Part shown: positions 19,908 to 28,255 of the stretch, one piece after another
Layout: each line of letters starts with the position of its first letter
Numbering within the stretch: position 1 is the stretch's first letter
NCBI RefSeq assembly: GCF_024362765.1
Contig: NZ_CP093302.1
Span: 3,822,008 to 3,886,007 of the forward strand
Length of the DNA stretch: 64,000 bases
Origin: Alkalihalobacillus sp. LMS6
Lineage (GTDB): Bacteria > Bacillota > Bacilli > Bacillales > Bacillaceae_D
Direction: 5' to 3'
Translations under genes and position numbers: made by a program
Notes under the pieces: generated by a model
What the model saw: the letters and a program-made list of their open reading frames with translations, nothing else
What the model was told of the DNA's origin: nothing
The model's database searches: none

Positions 19908-20471
19908 TTGCCGTGGGTCGAGGTACTATTTATTTGTTTAACCGTTTTATGGGTAAGCGAGTTCTTCCTTTTTAGAGGAAAAAGGGCGGATGATGAAAAG
20001 AAAGAGCAGCGTGAGAATAGAAGCTTTTACCTCATCTTTTCTTGCGTAGTTATCTGTATTTGCGCTTGTATTCTCCTGCAGTACTTAGAATGGACACGCA
20101 TAGATGCACCATTTATCTCAATAGCTGGCGTTGTCATTTATAGCGCAGGAATTGGCTTACGTTATTGGTCCATGTTCTTACTCCGTAAACAGTTTTCACG
20201 ACATGTTCAAACGTCATCTACCATGAAACTAGTTAGCAACGGCCCTTATCGCGTGATGCGCCATCCACTTTATACAGGGTTGTTTCTATGTGTCCTTGGT
20301 GTAGCTATTTATACCGCAACGGTTATAGGTGTGCTTGTCACATTAGTTGTTATGCTCAGTGTGCTCTTGAAACGAATTCACTTAGAAGAAAAAATGCTAA
20401 CAGCAACACTACCCAATCACTACGAAACATGGAAACAAAGTCGCTGGATTTTGTTCCCTTGGGTGTATTAA
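19908..20471 (+). CDS. Isoprenylcysteine carboxyl methyltransferase-family membrane protein
   Basis: The 187-residue protein has about five membrane segments and the ICMT/phospholipid-methyltransferase signature N-G-P-Y-R-V-M-R-H-P-L-Y-T-G near residue 110, followed by E-E-K-M and a C-terminal Y-E-T-W. Such enzymes use SAM to methylate carboxylates or lipids at the membrane. Its start is a TTG at 19908 after GGAGGTG. It precedes a carotenoid desaturase-like gene by 26 nt, so the likely context is carotenoid or isoprenoid tailoring; the substrate is inference. Confidence 0.75.
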   Translation: MPWVEVLFICLTVLWVSEFFLFRGKRADDEKKEQRENRSFYLIFSCVVICICACILLQYLEWTRIDAPFISIAGVVIYSAGIGLRYWSMFLLRKQFSRHVQTSSTMKLVSNGPYRVMRHPLYTGLFLCVLGVAIYTATVIGVLVTLVVMLSVLLKRIHLEEKMLTATLPNHYETWKQSRWILFPWVY

Positions 20472-20497
20472 TAGACAATGAAAAAGGTGTGTGAGGT

Positions 20498-22009
20498 ATG
20501 GGGAAAAAACAAGCAGTTATCATAGGTGGCGGTTTAGGCGGCTTATCTGCGGCTATCAGTCTAGCTTCTCAAGGACACAACGTAACCGTGCTTGAAAAAA
20601 ATGAGCGTATTGGCGGAAAATGTAACATTCGAAGTGGTGAAGGTTTTCACTTCGATACAGGTCCATCGATCTTAACCATGCCTTGGGTTCTGGAGGCTTT
20701 GTTTAAACGGGCTGGCCGAGATGTCCATGATTACATGAAAATTGAACGAGTGGAACCTCAATGGCGCACGTTTTTTGAAGATGGGGTATCCATTGACTTA
20801 AAAGGTGATTTGCCTGATATGCTGGAAGAAATTAAGAAAGTTTCTCCAGATGATGCTGCTCCATTTATGAATTACTTAAATTACAGTGCGCAGATGTATG
20901 AACTCTGCATGAAAAGCTTTTATAACAGAAGTATTTCTGGCTTAAGTGAACTACGTAAGCTACACACGTTGCGTGAACTGATGGCCTTTGACCCAATGAA
21001 AACATTGAATGAGGGCACAGAACGATACATTCAAGACCCTCATATTAAACAGTTTATTAACTTCCTTGTGATGTACGTGGGCTCATCCCCTTATCAGGCA
21101 CCAGCTGTTCTTTCTCAACTTGCGTATGTTCAGTTTGGGCTCGGAAATTTTTATGTGAAAGGTGGAATGTACAACATCGTCCGCGGAATGGAAAAATTAC
21201 TGACTGAACTACATGTAACCATCCGCACGGAAGCACAGGTGAAAAGTATTATCCAAGTTGACTCTGTTGCAAAAGGCGTGCGCTTAGCGAATGGAGAAGA
21301 AGTCCATGCCGACATCGTTGTCTCGAATTTAGAAGCCATTCCGACTTATCGTCATTTGTTACAAGAACACCCTCAACATAAAGCACAAGAAAAGAAATTA
21401 GAGAAATTTGAACCAAGTGTTTCTGGTCTTGTTCTACTTCTTGGTCTGAAACGTGAATATCCACAGCTGGCTCATCATAACTTCTTTTTTTCAAAAGATC
21501 CTGAATTAGAGTTCAAACAAATATTCGAAGAAAAACGACCAGCGGATGACCCTACGGTCTACATCGGCATTTCGTCTAAATCAGACGCTAGCCAAGCACC
21601 AGAAGGGAAAGAAAACCATTTTATTCTCACTCACGTCCCGCCATTAAAAGAAGGCGAAACATGGGATAAATTTAAAACAAGCTACCGAGAGACGGTGCTA
21701 AGTAAATTAGAACGAAATGGTCTTACCACGATTCGCGATGATATTGAGTTTGAACTGACGTTTACCCCAGATGACCTTCAATCCCTTTACGGAGCTAACG
21801 GTGGCTCCATATACGGCGTTGTCGCTGATAAAAAGAAAAATGGCGGGTTTAAAATTCCAAGCCGAAGCGAGCTTATTTCCAACTTATATTTTGTTGGTGG
21901 GTCCACTCACCCAGGTGGAGGTGTCCCGATGGTCACATTATCAGGACAACTAACCGCTGATTTAATTGCAGAAGATATAAAGAGCAAACAACAAGCAGTT
22001 GCCCGTTAA
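20498..22009 (+). CDS. CrtI-family phytoene desaturase / carotenoid oxidase (CrtN/CrtP-like)
   Basis: The 503-residue FAD enzyme has the dinucleotide-binding motif G-G-G-L-G-G-L-S-A-A at residues 10-19 and the C-terminal CrtI signature Y-F-V-G-G-S-T-H-P-G-G-G-V-P-M. The family desaturates C30/C40 carotenes (CrtN, CrtI) or oxidises their termini (CrtP); sequence alone does not let me choose, although an ICMT-like neighbour is more usual with the oxidase branch. No crtM synthase or glycosyl/acyltransferase gene is nearby, so the rest of the pathway must be elsewhere or absent. ATG 20498 follows AGGT. Confidence 0.8.
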   Translation: MGKKQAVIIGGGLGGLSAAISLASQGHNVTVLEKNERIGGKCNIRSGEGFHFDTGPSILTMPWVLEALFKRAGRDVHDYMKIERVEPQWRTFFEDGVSIDLKGDLPDMLEEIKKVSPDDAAPFMNYLNYSAQMYELCMKSFYNRSISGLSELRKLHTLRELMAFDPMKTLNEGTERYIQDPHIKQFINFLVMYVGSSPYQAPAVLSQLAYVQFGLGNFYVKGGMYNIVRGMEKLLTELHVTIRTEAQVKSIIQVDSVAKGVRLANGEEVHADIVVSNLEAIPTYRHLLQEHPQHKAQEKKLEKFEPSVSGLVLLLGLKREYPQLAHHNFFFSKDPELEFKQIFEEKRPADDPTVYIGISSKSDASQAPEGKENHFILTHVPPLKEGETWDKFKTSYRETVLSKLERNGLTTIRDDIEFELTFTPDDLQSLYGANGGSIYGVVADKKKNGGFKIPSRSELISNLYFVGGSTHPGGGVPMVTLSGQLTADLIAEDIKSKQQAVAR

Positions 22010-22019
22010 CAAGATCTAT

Positions 22020-22059
22020 GAGCGCTTAAGCCGGAGTCACCGTCTAGCGCTCTTTTTTT
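22020..22059 (+). terminator. Terminator of the desaturase operon
   Basis: GAGCGCT / AGCGCTC arms (22020-22026, 22046-22052) followed by seven Ts. Confidence 0.85.
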
Positions 22060-22097
22060 GCTTCGATTTATTTTGAATTCGGTCCAATTGCTCTTTA

Positions 22098-23924
22098 TTA
22101 AAAACTCTGCTCCAGCTCGTCTACGATTTGCCCGACATGTTGAATCGCTTCTTTAATAACGTTCATATTAGCCATATCAATCCCAGCCTGTTTGTATAGC
22201 TCTAATCCACTTAACGTTCCGCCCATTTTTAATACATTGGTGAACGACGCTCCAACTTTCTCGCCTTCTGTTTCGATTTGGTTGGCGATAACAGTAGAAG
22301 CGGAAGTACCAATTGAATACGTAAATGGATAAAGCCCCATATAGTAGTGTGGTTGGCGCATCCATGTCAACTTTGCACCTTCGTCTATTTCCACCGTATC
22401 GCCCCAAAATTCTTTCAAGATCGCACCCTTCGTTTCATTCATAACATGAGTTGAAAGAGGGGTTCCCGCATCAGCCATTTTATATAAACGCCTTAATAAC
22501 TCTGCTTCTAAAATATGGGTAACACAGTTATGATGATAACTCATCATAAGGTACATATTGAGCCAGCGATGAAGACGCGCATCGCGACGATTTTTTTTCA
22601 AATAAGACACAATTAAATGCTCCACTAACGTTGATGGGGCTTCTACAAATAATAAAGACTGCCCATTGTTTATTATTTTTTGCTGATCCGCTGATAAATT
22701 CGCATGTACTGCATGTCCAAGTTCATGGCCAAGCAAAACGAGATCAAATAAGTTGCCTCCCCACGGATAAAAGGAATACCCATGTACACCATGTACACCG
22801 CCACCAAATGCAATCATTCTTCTGCCTACATTGTTGCCTCTATACACCCAGCGATCGGTAAATGCTTTCCTCATCAAATCTTGGTATTCCCTACCTAACG
22901 GTTCCACTGCAGCAACAATAATGTCACCTGCTTCTTCAAACGTAATCGAGGGATCAAAATTAGGATCAAGCGGTGCTTTTACATCAGAAAATTTCAGTGA
23001 TTCCAAGCCAAGCTGTTTCTTTCTCAAACGAGCATAGCGCTGCATATGAGGAGCAAGATGTTGCTGGAATGTATCTAGCACATCTTCAAAATAAGCTGCC
23101 GAAACCCCATCTCCTGCATAAAATTGATTATTCGCTGGAGACGCATAGTGCAGTAAATAATCTAAGGTAGATGGATATTGGCGTAAATGTGCCATTGCGA
23201 CATTTTTCTGGATTTCGTTCGTTAATGTTTGAGCCAAGCCATGTTGGTACTTGCTTAACCCTTCGGAAAGAGAATCATACGCATTTCTTCTAAGCACAGT
23301 GTCAGGGGACGTTTCGATTTGCGTCATGTATGTAAATAAAGACACCGAGACATCTTGACCATCCTTATTCTTAACTTGTTCAAACTGCATATCGGATGAT
23401 GTGATAGACATGTATATCGTATTGCCAACATTTAAAGGTTGCATGACTGCGGAGAGGGCTTTTTCTACATTGGGTTCTAGTGTATGAGGTCGGGAAAGAT
23501 TTAGTTTCTCGATAAAACGGTGATACTGTATAAGTTCCTTCTCTTCTTTTTTAAAAGTCGCCAATCTCTCTTCGGGAAGCTCGAGCAATTTGTTCACAAG
23601 ACGTGAACTTAAAGAAGACACTTTTTTCCCCAGTAGTTGTGAACGTCCCATTCGACTTTGGTTGTGCTGATCCGTACTGTCTTCAGAGTATTTGTAGAGC
23701 GCATAACTACCTAAACGGCTTTGCGTTTCCATAACAAGATTATACGTATTTAAAGAAGTGACTAATTCACTAGCGGTATTGACAGACAGGCTATTTGCCA
23801 ACAATTGATCTAGTTCTGCCTCTTGCTGTACATAAGCATCTTCCCATGCTTGATCCGATGCATAAATTGGCGTTAAATCCCATGTCTCTTCAACGGGTAC
23901 ATCTTTCCGTAACATCAACTTCAA
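22098..23924 (-). CDS. pepF: Oligoendopeptidase F (M3 family)
   Basis: This zinc metallopeptidase of about 608 residues cleaves oligopeptides of roughly 7-17 residues in the cytoplasm. The HExxH zinc motif is H-E-L-G-H (in L-L-G-H-E-L-G-H-A-V-H), with the downstream Glu ligand in F-V-E-A-P-S-T-L-V-E-H. N-terminal V-P-V-E-E-T-W-D-L-T-P-I-Y is typical of PepF. GGGAGTGG precedes a TTG at 23924 by a few nt, favouring it over the ATGs at 23939 and 23915. No operon partner is evident. Confidence 0.9.
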   Translation of the reverse strand: MKLMLRKDVPVEETWDLTPIYASDQAWEDAYVQQEAELDQLLANSLSVNTASELVTSLNTYNLVMETQSRLGSYALYKYSEDSTDQHNQSRMGRSQLLGKKVSSLSSRLVNKLLELPEERLATFKKEEKELIQYHRFIEKLNLSRPHTLEPNVEKALSAVMQPLNVGNTIYMSITSSDMQFEQVKNKDGQDVSVSLFTYMTQIETSPDTVLRRNAYDSLSEGLSKYQHGLAQTLTNEIQKNVAMAHLRQYPSTLDYLLHYASPANNQFYAGDGVSAAYFEDVLDTFQQHLAPHMQRYARLRKKQLGLESLKFSDVKAPLDPNFDPSITFEEAGDIIVAAVEPLGREYQDLMRKAFTDRWVYRGNNVGRRMIAFGGGVHGVHGYSFYPWGGNLFDLVLLGHELGHAVHANLSADQQKIINNGQSLLFVEAPSTLVEHLIVSYLKKNRRDARLHRWLNMYLMMSYHHNCVTHILEAELLRRLYKMADAGTPLSTHVMNETKGAILKEFWGDTVEIDEGAKLTWMRQPHYYMGLYPFTYSIGTSASTVIANQIETEGEKVGASFTNVLKMGGTLSGLELYKQAGIDMANMNVIKEAIQHVGQIVDELEQSF

Positions 23925-24030
23925 TACGACCACTCCCATTAAATGAATTTACTATTTTGACAATAACACAACGATCTCGCCACTGCCACGTTTGAACCGT
24001 CTTCCTAGTGTGGTTGCTAGAAAGAGAACG

Positions 24031-24333
24031 TTATGACCACGTTCTCTTCCGATTGATTTCCATTTTTTCTGAGAAAGCTTTTGTTAAATCAATCTCATAG
24101 CGATTGGCAATTTCTACTGCGTTCCAAATCACATCAAAGATTTCGTGGCTAAGCGCTTGTTTCATTTCCGCTTTTTTCTCTAAACTCTCTGTGTAGCGAT
24201 AGTTCAACATCTCCTGCGCCATCTCTCCTACTTCGCTCATAAAAAACAAATAGCGCTCTTCATCAGAAACCTCATCGAATCCCTTTTCTTCACAAAAATC
24301 TTCAACGTATTGTTGAAACTTCTTCCACTCCAT
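24031..24333 (-). CDS. MazG-like nucleotide pyrophosphohydrolase domain protein
   Basis: The 100-residue protein is a single all-alpha MazG-type domain with the Mg-binding pattern S-E-V-G-E-M-A-Q-E (ExxxE) near residue 33 and H-E-I-F-D-V-I-W-N (ExxD) near residue 64. Family members hydrolyse (d)NTPs to monophosphates, often for house-cleaning; the substrate here is unknown. ATG 24333 follows GGAGGCATGAC. The coding end lies within an AAGAGAACGT / ACGTTCTCTT hairpin that may serve as terminator. Confidence 0.75.
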   Translation of the reverse strand: MEWKKFQQYVEDFCEEKGFDEVSDEERYLFFMSEVGEMAQEMLNYRYTESLEKKAEMKQALSHEIFDVIWNAVEIANRYEIDLTKAFSEKMEINRKRTWS

Positions 24334-24587
24334 TATGTCATGCCTCCTCTATTATCTAAGCGTCTCGATACAATTCATCTGAATTCAGCTTGGAATTTAT
24401 TCAGTTGGTAATACGCTCTACCCCTCCACTATAAACATAAAACGAGAGCAGGAGAAGAGCAAGGAGATAAGAAAACCTGCACAATTTTCTACTAGTCTAC
24501 GTCCATATCTAAGAAAATTCTTTTACATTGTGCAAATCTATTTGTTACGCTTGATAGGATTGTTAACGTTTTTAAAGGAGGGCTGAC

Positions 24588-25184
24588 ATGACAAAACGCA
24601 ACACCGCACTTATTCTTTTAGCCATCATTCTTACAAATAGTCTTTTCTTTGCTTTAGACACCGTTCATTTTTGGCGAATTACGTTGGACATTCCCATGGT
24701 TCTTGCTCTTATGTTCGTAAATGGACTTTTGTTTATGAGTATTGGTCTTTTGAAAGCAAATCCTAAAGCTATTCGGACAATATTTGGGATTGTCGCCATG
24801 GGCTTTCTATTCTTTTCTGCTACAATGATTTTCCTTATCGACATGTTCACTGAATCAAGCCAAGTAGTTCTTCAATCAAACAATGGAGACATGGAGATCA
24901 TTGCTTATTATGAAGATCATTCATTTCTTGATATTTCATTAACCATGGATGTGTATGAAAAAAATGGGCTGTTTCTACGACAAATCAATGAGGAAGGCAT
25001 CAATTTTTATATTCCCATGCGCGAAAAACAAGATCGTGCGCATACATATTTTCTTGGATTGGAAGAAGTGCAGTGGACACCAGAAAATGAAATCATCTTA
25101 TCCACATGGCGGGAAGACACCGTTTTAAATGTAAGCAAAGGAAGTTCCAGTGAAAATGGCGAATGGTTACATATCCAATCCTAA
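24588..25184 (+). CDS. Hypothetical three-helix membrane protein with extracytoplasmic domain
   Basis: The 198-residue protein has three hydrophobic helices (about 6-24, 34-54, 64-86) followed by a soluble domain of about 110 residues, probably extracytoplasmic, acidic and beta-rich (Q-V-V-L-Q-S-N-N-G-D-M-E-I then aromatic-rich strands). I do not recognise a family. AAGGAGGG is 7 nt upstream of ATG 24588. The next gene, a sigma-54 activator, begins 20 nt after its stop, so the two are likely co-transcribed, raising the possibility of a linked sensory role. Confidence 0.65.
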   Translation: MTKRNTALILLAIILTNSLFFALDTVHFWRITLDIPMVLALMFVNGLLFMSIGLLKANPKAIRTIFGIVAMGFLFFSATMIFLIDMFTESSQVVLQSNNGDMEIIAYYEDHSFLDISLTMDVYEKNGLFLRQINEEGINFYIPMREKQDRAHTYFLGLEEVQWTPENEIILSTWREDTVLNVSKGSSSENGEWLHIQS

Positions 25185-25203
25185 TGATTAACAGGTGATC
25201 TTC

Positions 25204-26916
25204 ATGATGGAACGTATTCTGTTCGACTCAGCATCTACTTCTTGTATGGACATCGTTCAACCTTTCACATTAGTGACGAATCAATTGCGGACTCACTCGC
25301 AGTGGAAGCTTCTTGTTGAACAGTCTACACATTCAGTGCTTGTGCTCGATGAAAATGGAGAGGCTCTTGGTGCGCTCCTACCTAACTTTACTTCATATCA
25401 TCAACTGAACAACTCGATTGAATCGTACGTGAACGACGATTGGCTCACACCGATCACATACGTTACGCCAACTTGTTTAGTAAAAGATCTGCCCTATTCT
25501 CCTTCTACACTTATCGTTGTACGAGATGAAAACCGTATGCTCGGCACCATCTGTTGGAATCAGCCGCAAAGTGATTTCGCTGACAATAAGAAACAGCGTT
25601 TAATTTTAGAAGCGATCTTTGAAACCGCATATGAAGGGATTGTCATTGTCGATCAGCAAGGACGTATTGTGCAAATGAACCAAGCATATCGTAATTTCAT
25701 TGGCGGTATTTCAGAAAAAGCCGTCATTGGCAAACCTGTACAAGATGTGATTGAAAATACGCAATTACATCACATTGTGAAATCAGGGATGCCTGAGCGA
25801 GGAAAGGTTCAACTAATACAAGGACAAAAAATGGTCGTTCATCGCATCCCCCTTTGGCAAAATGAACAGGTCGTTGGCGCAATTGGCATGCTAATTTTTG
25901 AAGGGGTGTCTGAACTCTATCAAATTATGAAGCAAATGAGTGGCAAAACGGAAGAGATTAAGGTGGACGCGCTCTCACCAAGCGTCAAGACGTGCACATT
26001 TGAGAAAATGGTTGGGAAAAGCGCATCATTACAAGCAGCGAAGAGCTTTGCGCGCAAAGCAGCACGAACAACAGCGTCCGTCTTAATTACTGGTGAAACA
26101 GGAACGGGTAAAGAACTGTTTGCTCGTTCCATTCACCAGCTAAGTGCACGAAAAGAACGTCCTTTTATCGCTGTAAATTGTGCGGCTATGCCGGAAACAC
26201 TCTTAGAAACCGAACTTTTCGGCTATGAAGAAGGCTCCTTTACTGGTGCGAAACGAGGTGGGGCCATCGGTAAATTTGAACAAGCTACAGGCGGAACCCT
26301 TTTTTTAGATGAAATTGCCGATATGTCACAAGCGATGCAAGCCAAACTCCTGCGTGCACTGGAAACAAGAGAAATCACCAAAGTAGGTGGAAGTCAAACA
26401 CATCAAGTAGATATTCGTTTGATTGCTGCAACGAATCATGACCTTGAACAAAAGGTTGAACAAGAGACATTCCGAAAAGACCTCTATTACAGAATTCACG
26501 TCATTCATTTAAAATTACCGTCATTAAAAGAACGGAAAGAAGACATTCCTAGTTTACTTCGACACTATCTTGATTTTTTTGCTCATGATTACCAAGTTGA
26601 ACAAAAAGAATTTCAGGAAGAGGCCATCCAAACCTTGCTCGCCTATGATTGGCCTGGTAATATTCGCGAACTTGTGAATGTCGTTGATTATGTCATGACG
26701 ATTTGTGACCATCGGAAGGTGTATCGTGAAGATCTTCCAGAATCAATTCGTCTGGCTCATGAACCTCTATTTACACACATCACGCTTAATCAAGAACAAA
26801 AACGTATTAAAGAAGCACTGATTCAAGCGAACGGAAGTAAAACAAAAGCAGCTCAATTGTTAGGGATTCACCGTGCCACCCTCTATCGTAAGATGAAAGA
26901 ATATGCCATCTCATGA
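25204..26916 (+). CDS. Sigma-54-dependent transcriptional activator (CBS-like/PAS/AAA+/Fis)
   Basis: The protein of about 570 residues has an N-terminal pair of CBS-like repeats (V-L-V-L-D-E-N-G-E and L-I-V-V-R-D-E-N-R), a PAS domain (about 140-235, G-I-V-I-V-D-Q-Q-G-R-I), a sigma-54 AAA+ domain with Walker A G-E-T-G-T-G-K-E, the sigma-54 contact loop G-S-F-T-G-A (usual form GAFTGA), Walker B G-G-T-L-F-L-D-E and W-P-G-N-I-R-E-L, and a C-terminal Fis-type helix-turn-helix (T-K-A-A-Q-L-L-G-I-H-R). It should activate the -24/-12 promoter 100 nt downstream. The start at ATG 25204 follows AGGTG by 6 nt. Confidence 0.92.
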   Translation: MMERILFDSASTSCMDIVQPFTLVTNQLRTHSQWKLLVEQSTHSVLVLDENGEALGALLPNFTSYHQLNNSIESYVNDDWLTPITYVTPTCLVKDLPYSPSTLIVVRDENRMLGTICWNQPQSDFADNKKQRLILEAIFETAYEGIVIVDQQGRIVQMNQAYRNFIGGISEKAVIGKPVQDVIENTQLHHIVKSGMPERGKVQLIQGQKMVVHRIPLWQNEQVVGAIGMLIFEGVSELYQIMKQMSGKTEEIKVDALSPSVKTCTFEKMVGKSASLQAAKSFARKAARTTASVLITGETGTGKELFARSIHQLSARKERPFIAVNCAAMPETLLETELFGYEEGSFTGAKRGGAIGKFEQATGGTLFLDEIADMSQAMQAKLLRALETREITKVGGSQTHQVDIRLIAATNHDLEQKVEQETFRKDLYYRIHVIHLKLPSLKERKEDIPSLLRHYLDFFAHDYQVEQKEFQEEAIQTLLAYDWPGNIRELVNVVDYVMTICDHRKVYREDLPESIRLAHEPLFTHITLNQEQKRIKEALIQANGSKTKAAQLLGIHRATLYRKMKEYAIS

Positions 26917-26918
26917 TG

Positions 26919-26949
26919 TCGCTTTCCATTCAACGGAAAGCGATTTTTT
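26919..26949 (+). terminator. Terminator of the sigma-54 activator gene
   Basis: Perfect 9-bp arms TCGCTTTCC / GGAAAGCGA, 7-nt loop, then six Ts. It insulates the activator gene from the sigma-54 promoter. Confidence 0.9.
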
Positions 26950-26956
26950 ATGCGAC

Positions 26957-26980
26957 ATATGTTGCATATTTGCAACATAT
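26957..26980 (+). promoter_or_regulatory. Upstream activating sequence for the sigma-54 activator
   Basis: Perfect inverted repeat with 10-nt arms (ATATGTTGCA and its complement) around TATT. It is centred about 49 nt upstream of the -24 element and next to the activator gene, as expected for an enhancer-binding protein dimer. Confidence 0.75.
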
Positions 26981-27016
26981 CGAAATGTAAGCGCTCTATT
27001 TGAAAGCTTTTTACTA

Positions 27017-27032
27017 TGGCATAGATTTTGCA
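27017..27032 (+). promoter_or_regulatory. Sigma-54 (-24/-12) promoter
   Basis: TGGCATAGATTTTGCA matches the consensus TGGCAC-N5-TTGCA at all but one position; the invariant GG (27018-27019) and GC (27030-27031) are separated by exactly 10 nt. It drives the dehydrogenase-permease pair. Confidence 0.88.
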
Positions 27033-27057
27033 AGTCGGTAAGTAGGAGGGATAAAAC

Positions 27058-28242
27058 ATGAACATGAGAGTCAATCATTTACCATCAACCATCGTTTACG
27101 GTGAAGATAGTTTCAAACAATTAGGCGCTGAAGCTGCGAAAGCGGGCACTCATGCACTAATTATTAGTGATCCGATTATGGAACAATTAGGGAATATCGA
27201 GAAAGCAATACAGCTTCTTCTGGAACACGGAATTCATGCATCGGTCTATACAGGCGTGAACGCTGAACCAGAAGATACATACGTTTATGAGGCTTTAGAA
27301 CAATTATTTCATCATAATTGTGACCACATCATTGCGATTGGAGGCGGAAGTTGCATTGATACAGCAAAAGCCGTTGCCGTCGTTTCAACAAATGGTGGTG
27401 ATATCAGTGACTACATGAATAACCAATCGATTGCACGAAAAAAAGCACTCCCTTTACTTGTTGTTCCTACAACAGGTGGCACAGGTTCAGAAGCAACAGA
27501 TGCGACAGTCATTACGAATACGACGACAGCAGTGAAGATGATGATTAAGCAAGAAGCCTTTATGCCTCAAGTAGCCATTGTGGATCCAGTCTTAACCGTT
27601 TCCTCACCGCCTAATATTACAGCAGCAACTGGTGTCGATGCCTTCACCCATGCGTTAGAAGCGTACCTCAGTAAAAAAGCACACCCATTTACAGATACAC
27701 TTGCGTTGTCCGCAATCGAAAAACTGTACCATCATGTTCTCATTGCTTATAAAGATGGAAAAAACCTCCAAGCGCGGCACGAAATGATCTATGGATCCAT
27801 GCTTGCAGGAATGGCTTTTTCAAATTCTTCTGTTTGTCTCGTACACGGGATGTCTCGGCCAATTGGCGCACTTTTTCATGTCCCCCATGGCATTTCAAAC
27901 GCTATGCTGTTGCCTGTCGTTCTGAGGTATACACAAAATCATTGTACGAAACGGTTAGCAGAAATTGGGCGTGTGTTGTTTCCTGAAGAGAAAACCACAC
28001 AAGAGGAACAGCTTGCGGAAATCGTTGTGGAACGAATTGTATCATTATGTCAGCAGCTCGCTATCCCTACCTTATCTGAATGGGGTGTTGACCAAGATGC
28101 CTTTCATCGCGTACTAGACAAAATGGCGGATGATGCACTAATGAGCGGCAGCCCGCAAAACAATCCAAGAGTTCCCTCTAAGGAAGACATCATGACGTTA
28201 TATAAAGAGTTAATAAATCGAAAATCGACTGTTTCCCACTAA
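27058..28242 (+). CDS. Iron-containing alcohol dehydrogenase
   Basis: The 394-residue group III (Fe-ADH) NAD(P)-dependent dehydrogenase has a nucleotide-binding G-G-G-S-C-I-D-T-A-K motif near residue 96, P-T-T-G-G-T-G-S-E, and the metal-binding region: D-P-V-L, G-V-D-A-F-T-H-A-L-E-A-Y (D and H ligands) and H-G-M-S-R-P-I-G with H-V-P-H-G. The substrate is a short-chain alcohol or hydroxy acid. Its pairing with a GntP-type permease and sigma-54 control suggests a hydroxy-acid such as a hydroxybutyrate, by analogy with B. subtilis yxjC; this is inference. AGGAGGG is 7 nt upstream of the ATG. Confidence 0.88.
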   Translation: MNMRVNHLPSTIVYGEDSFKQLGAEAAKAGTHALIISDPIMEQLGNIEKAIQLLLEHGIHASVYTGVNAEPEDTYVYEALEQLFHHNCDHIIAIGGGSCIDTAKAVAVVSTNGGDISDYMNNQSIARKKALPLLVVPTTGGTGSEATDATVITNTTTAVKMMIKQEAFMPQVAIVDPVLTVSSPPNITAATGVDAFTHALEAYLSKKAHPFTDTLALSAIEKLYHHVLIAYKDGKNLQARHEMIYGSMLAGMAFSNSSVCLVHGMSRPIGALFHVPHGISNAMLLPVVLRYTQNHCTKRLAEIGRVLFPEEKTTQEEQLAEIVVERIVSLCQQLAIPTLSEWGVDQDAFHRVLDKMADDALMSGSPQNNPRVPSKEDIMTLYKELINRKSTVSH

Positions 28243-28255
28243 GGAGGCAAGGCAT

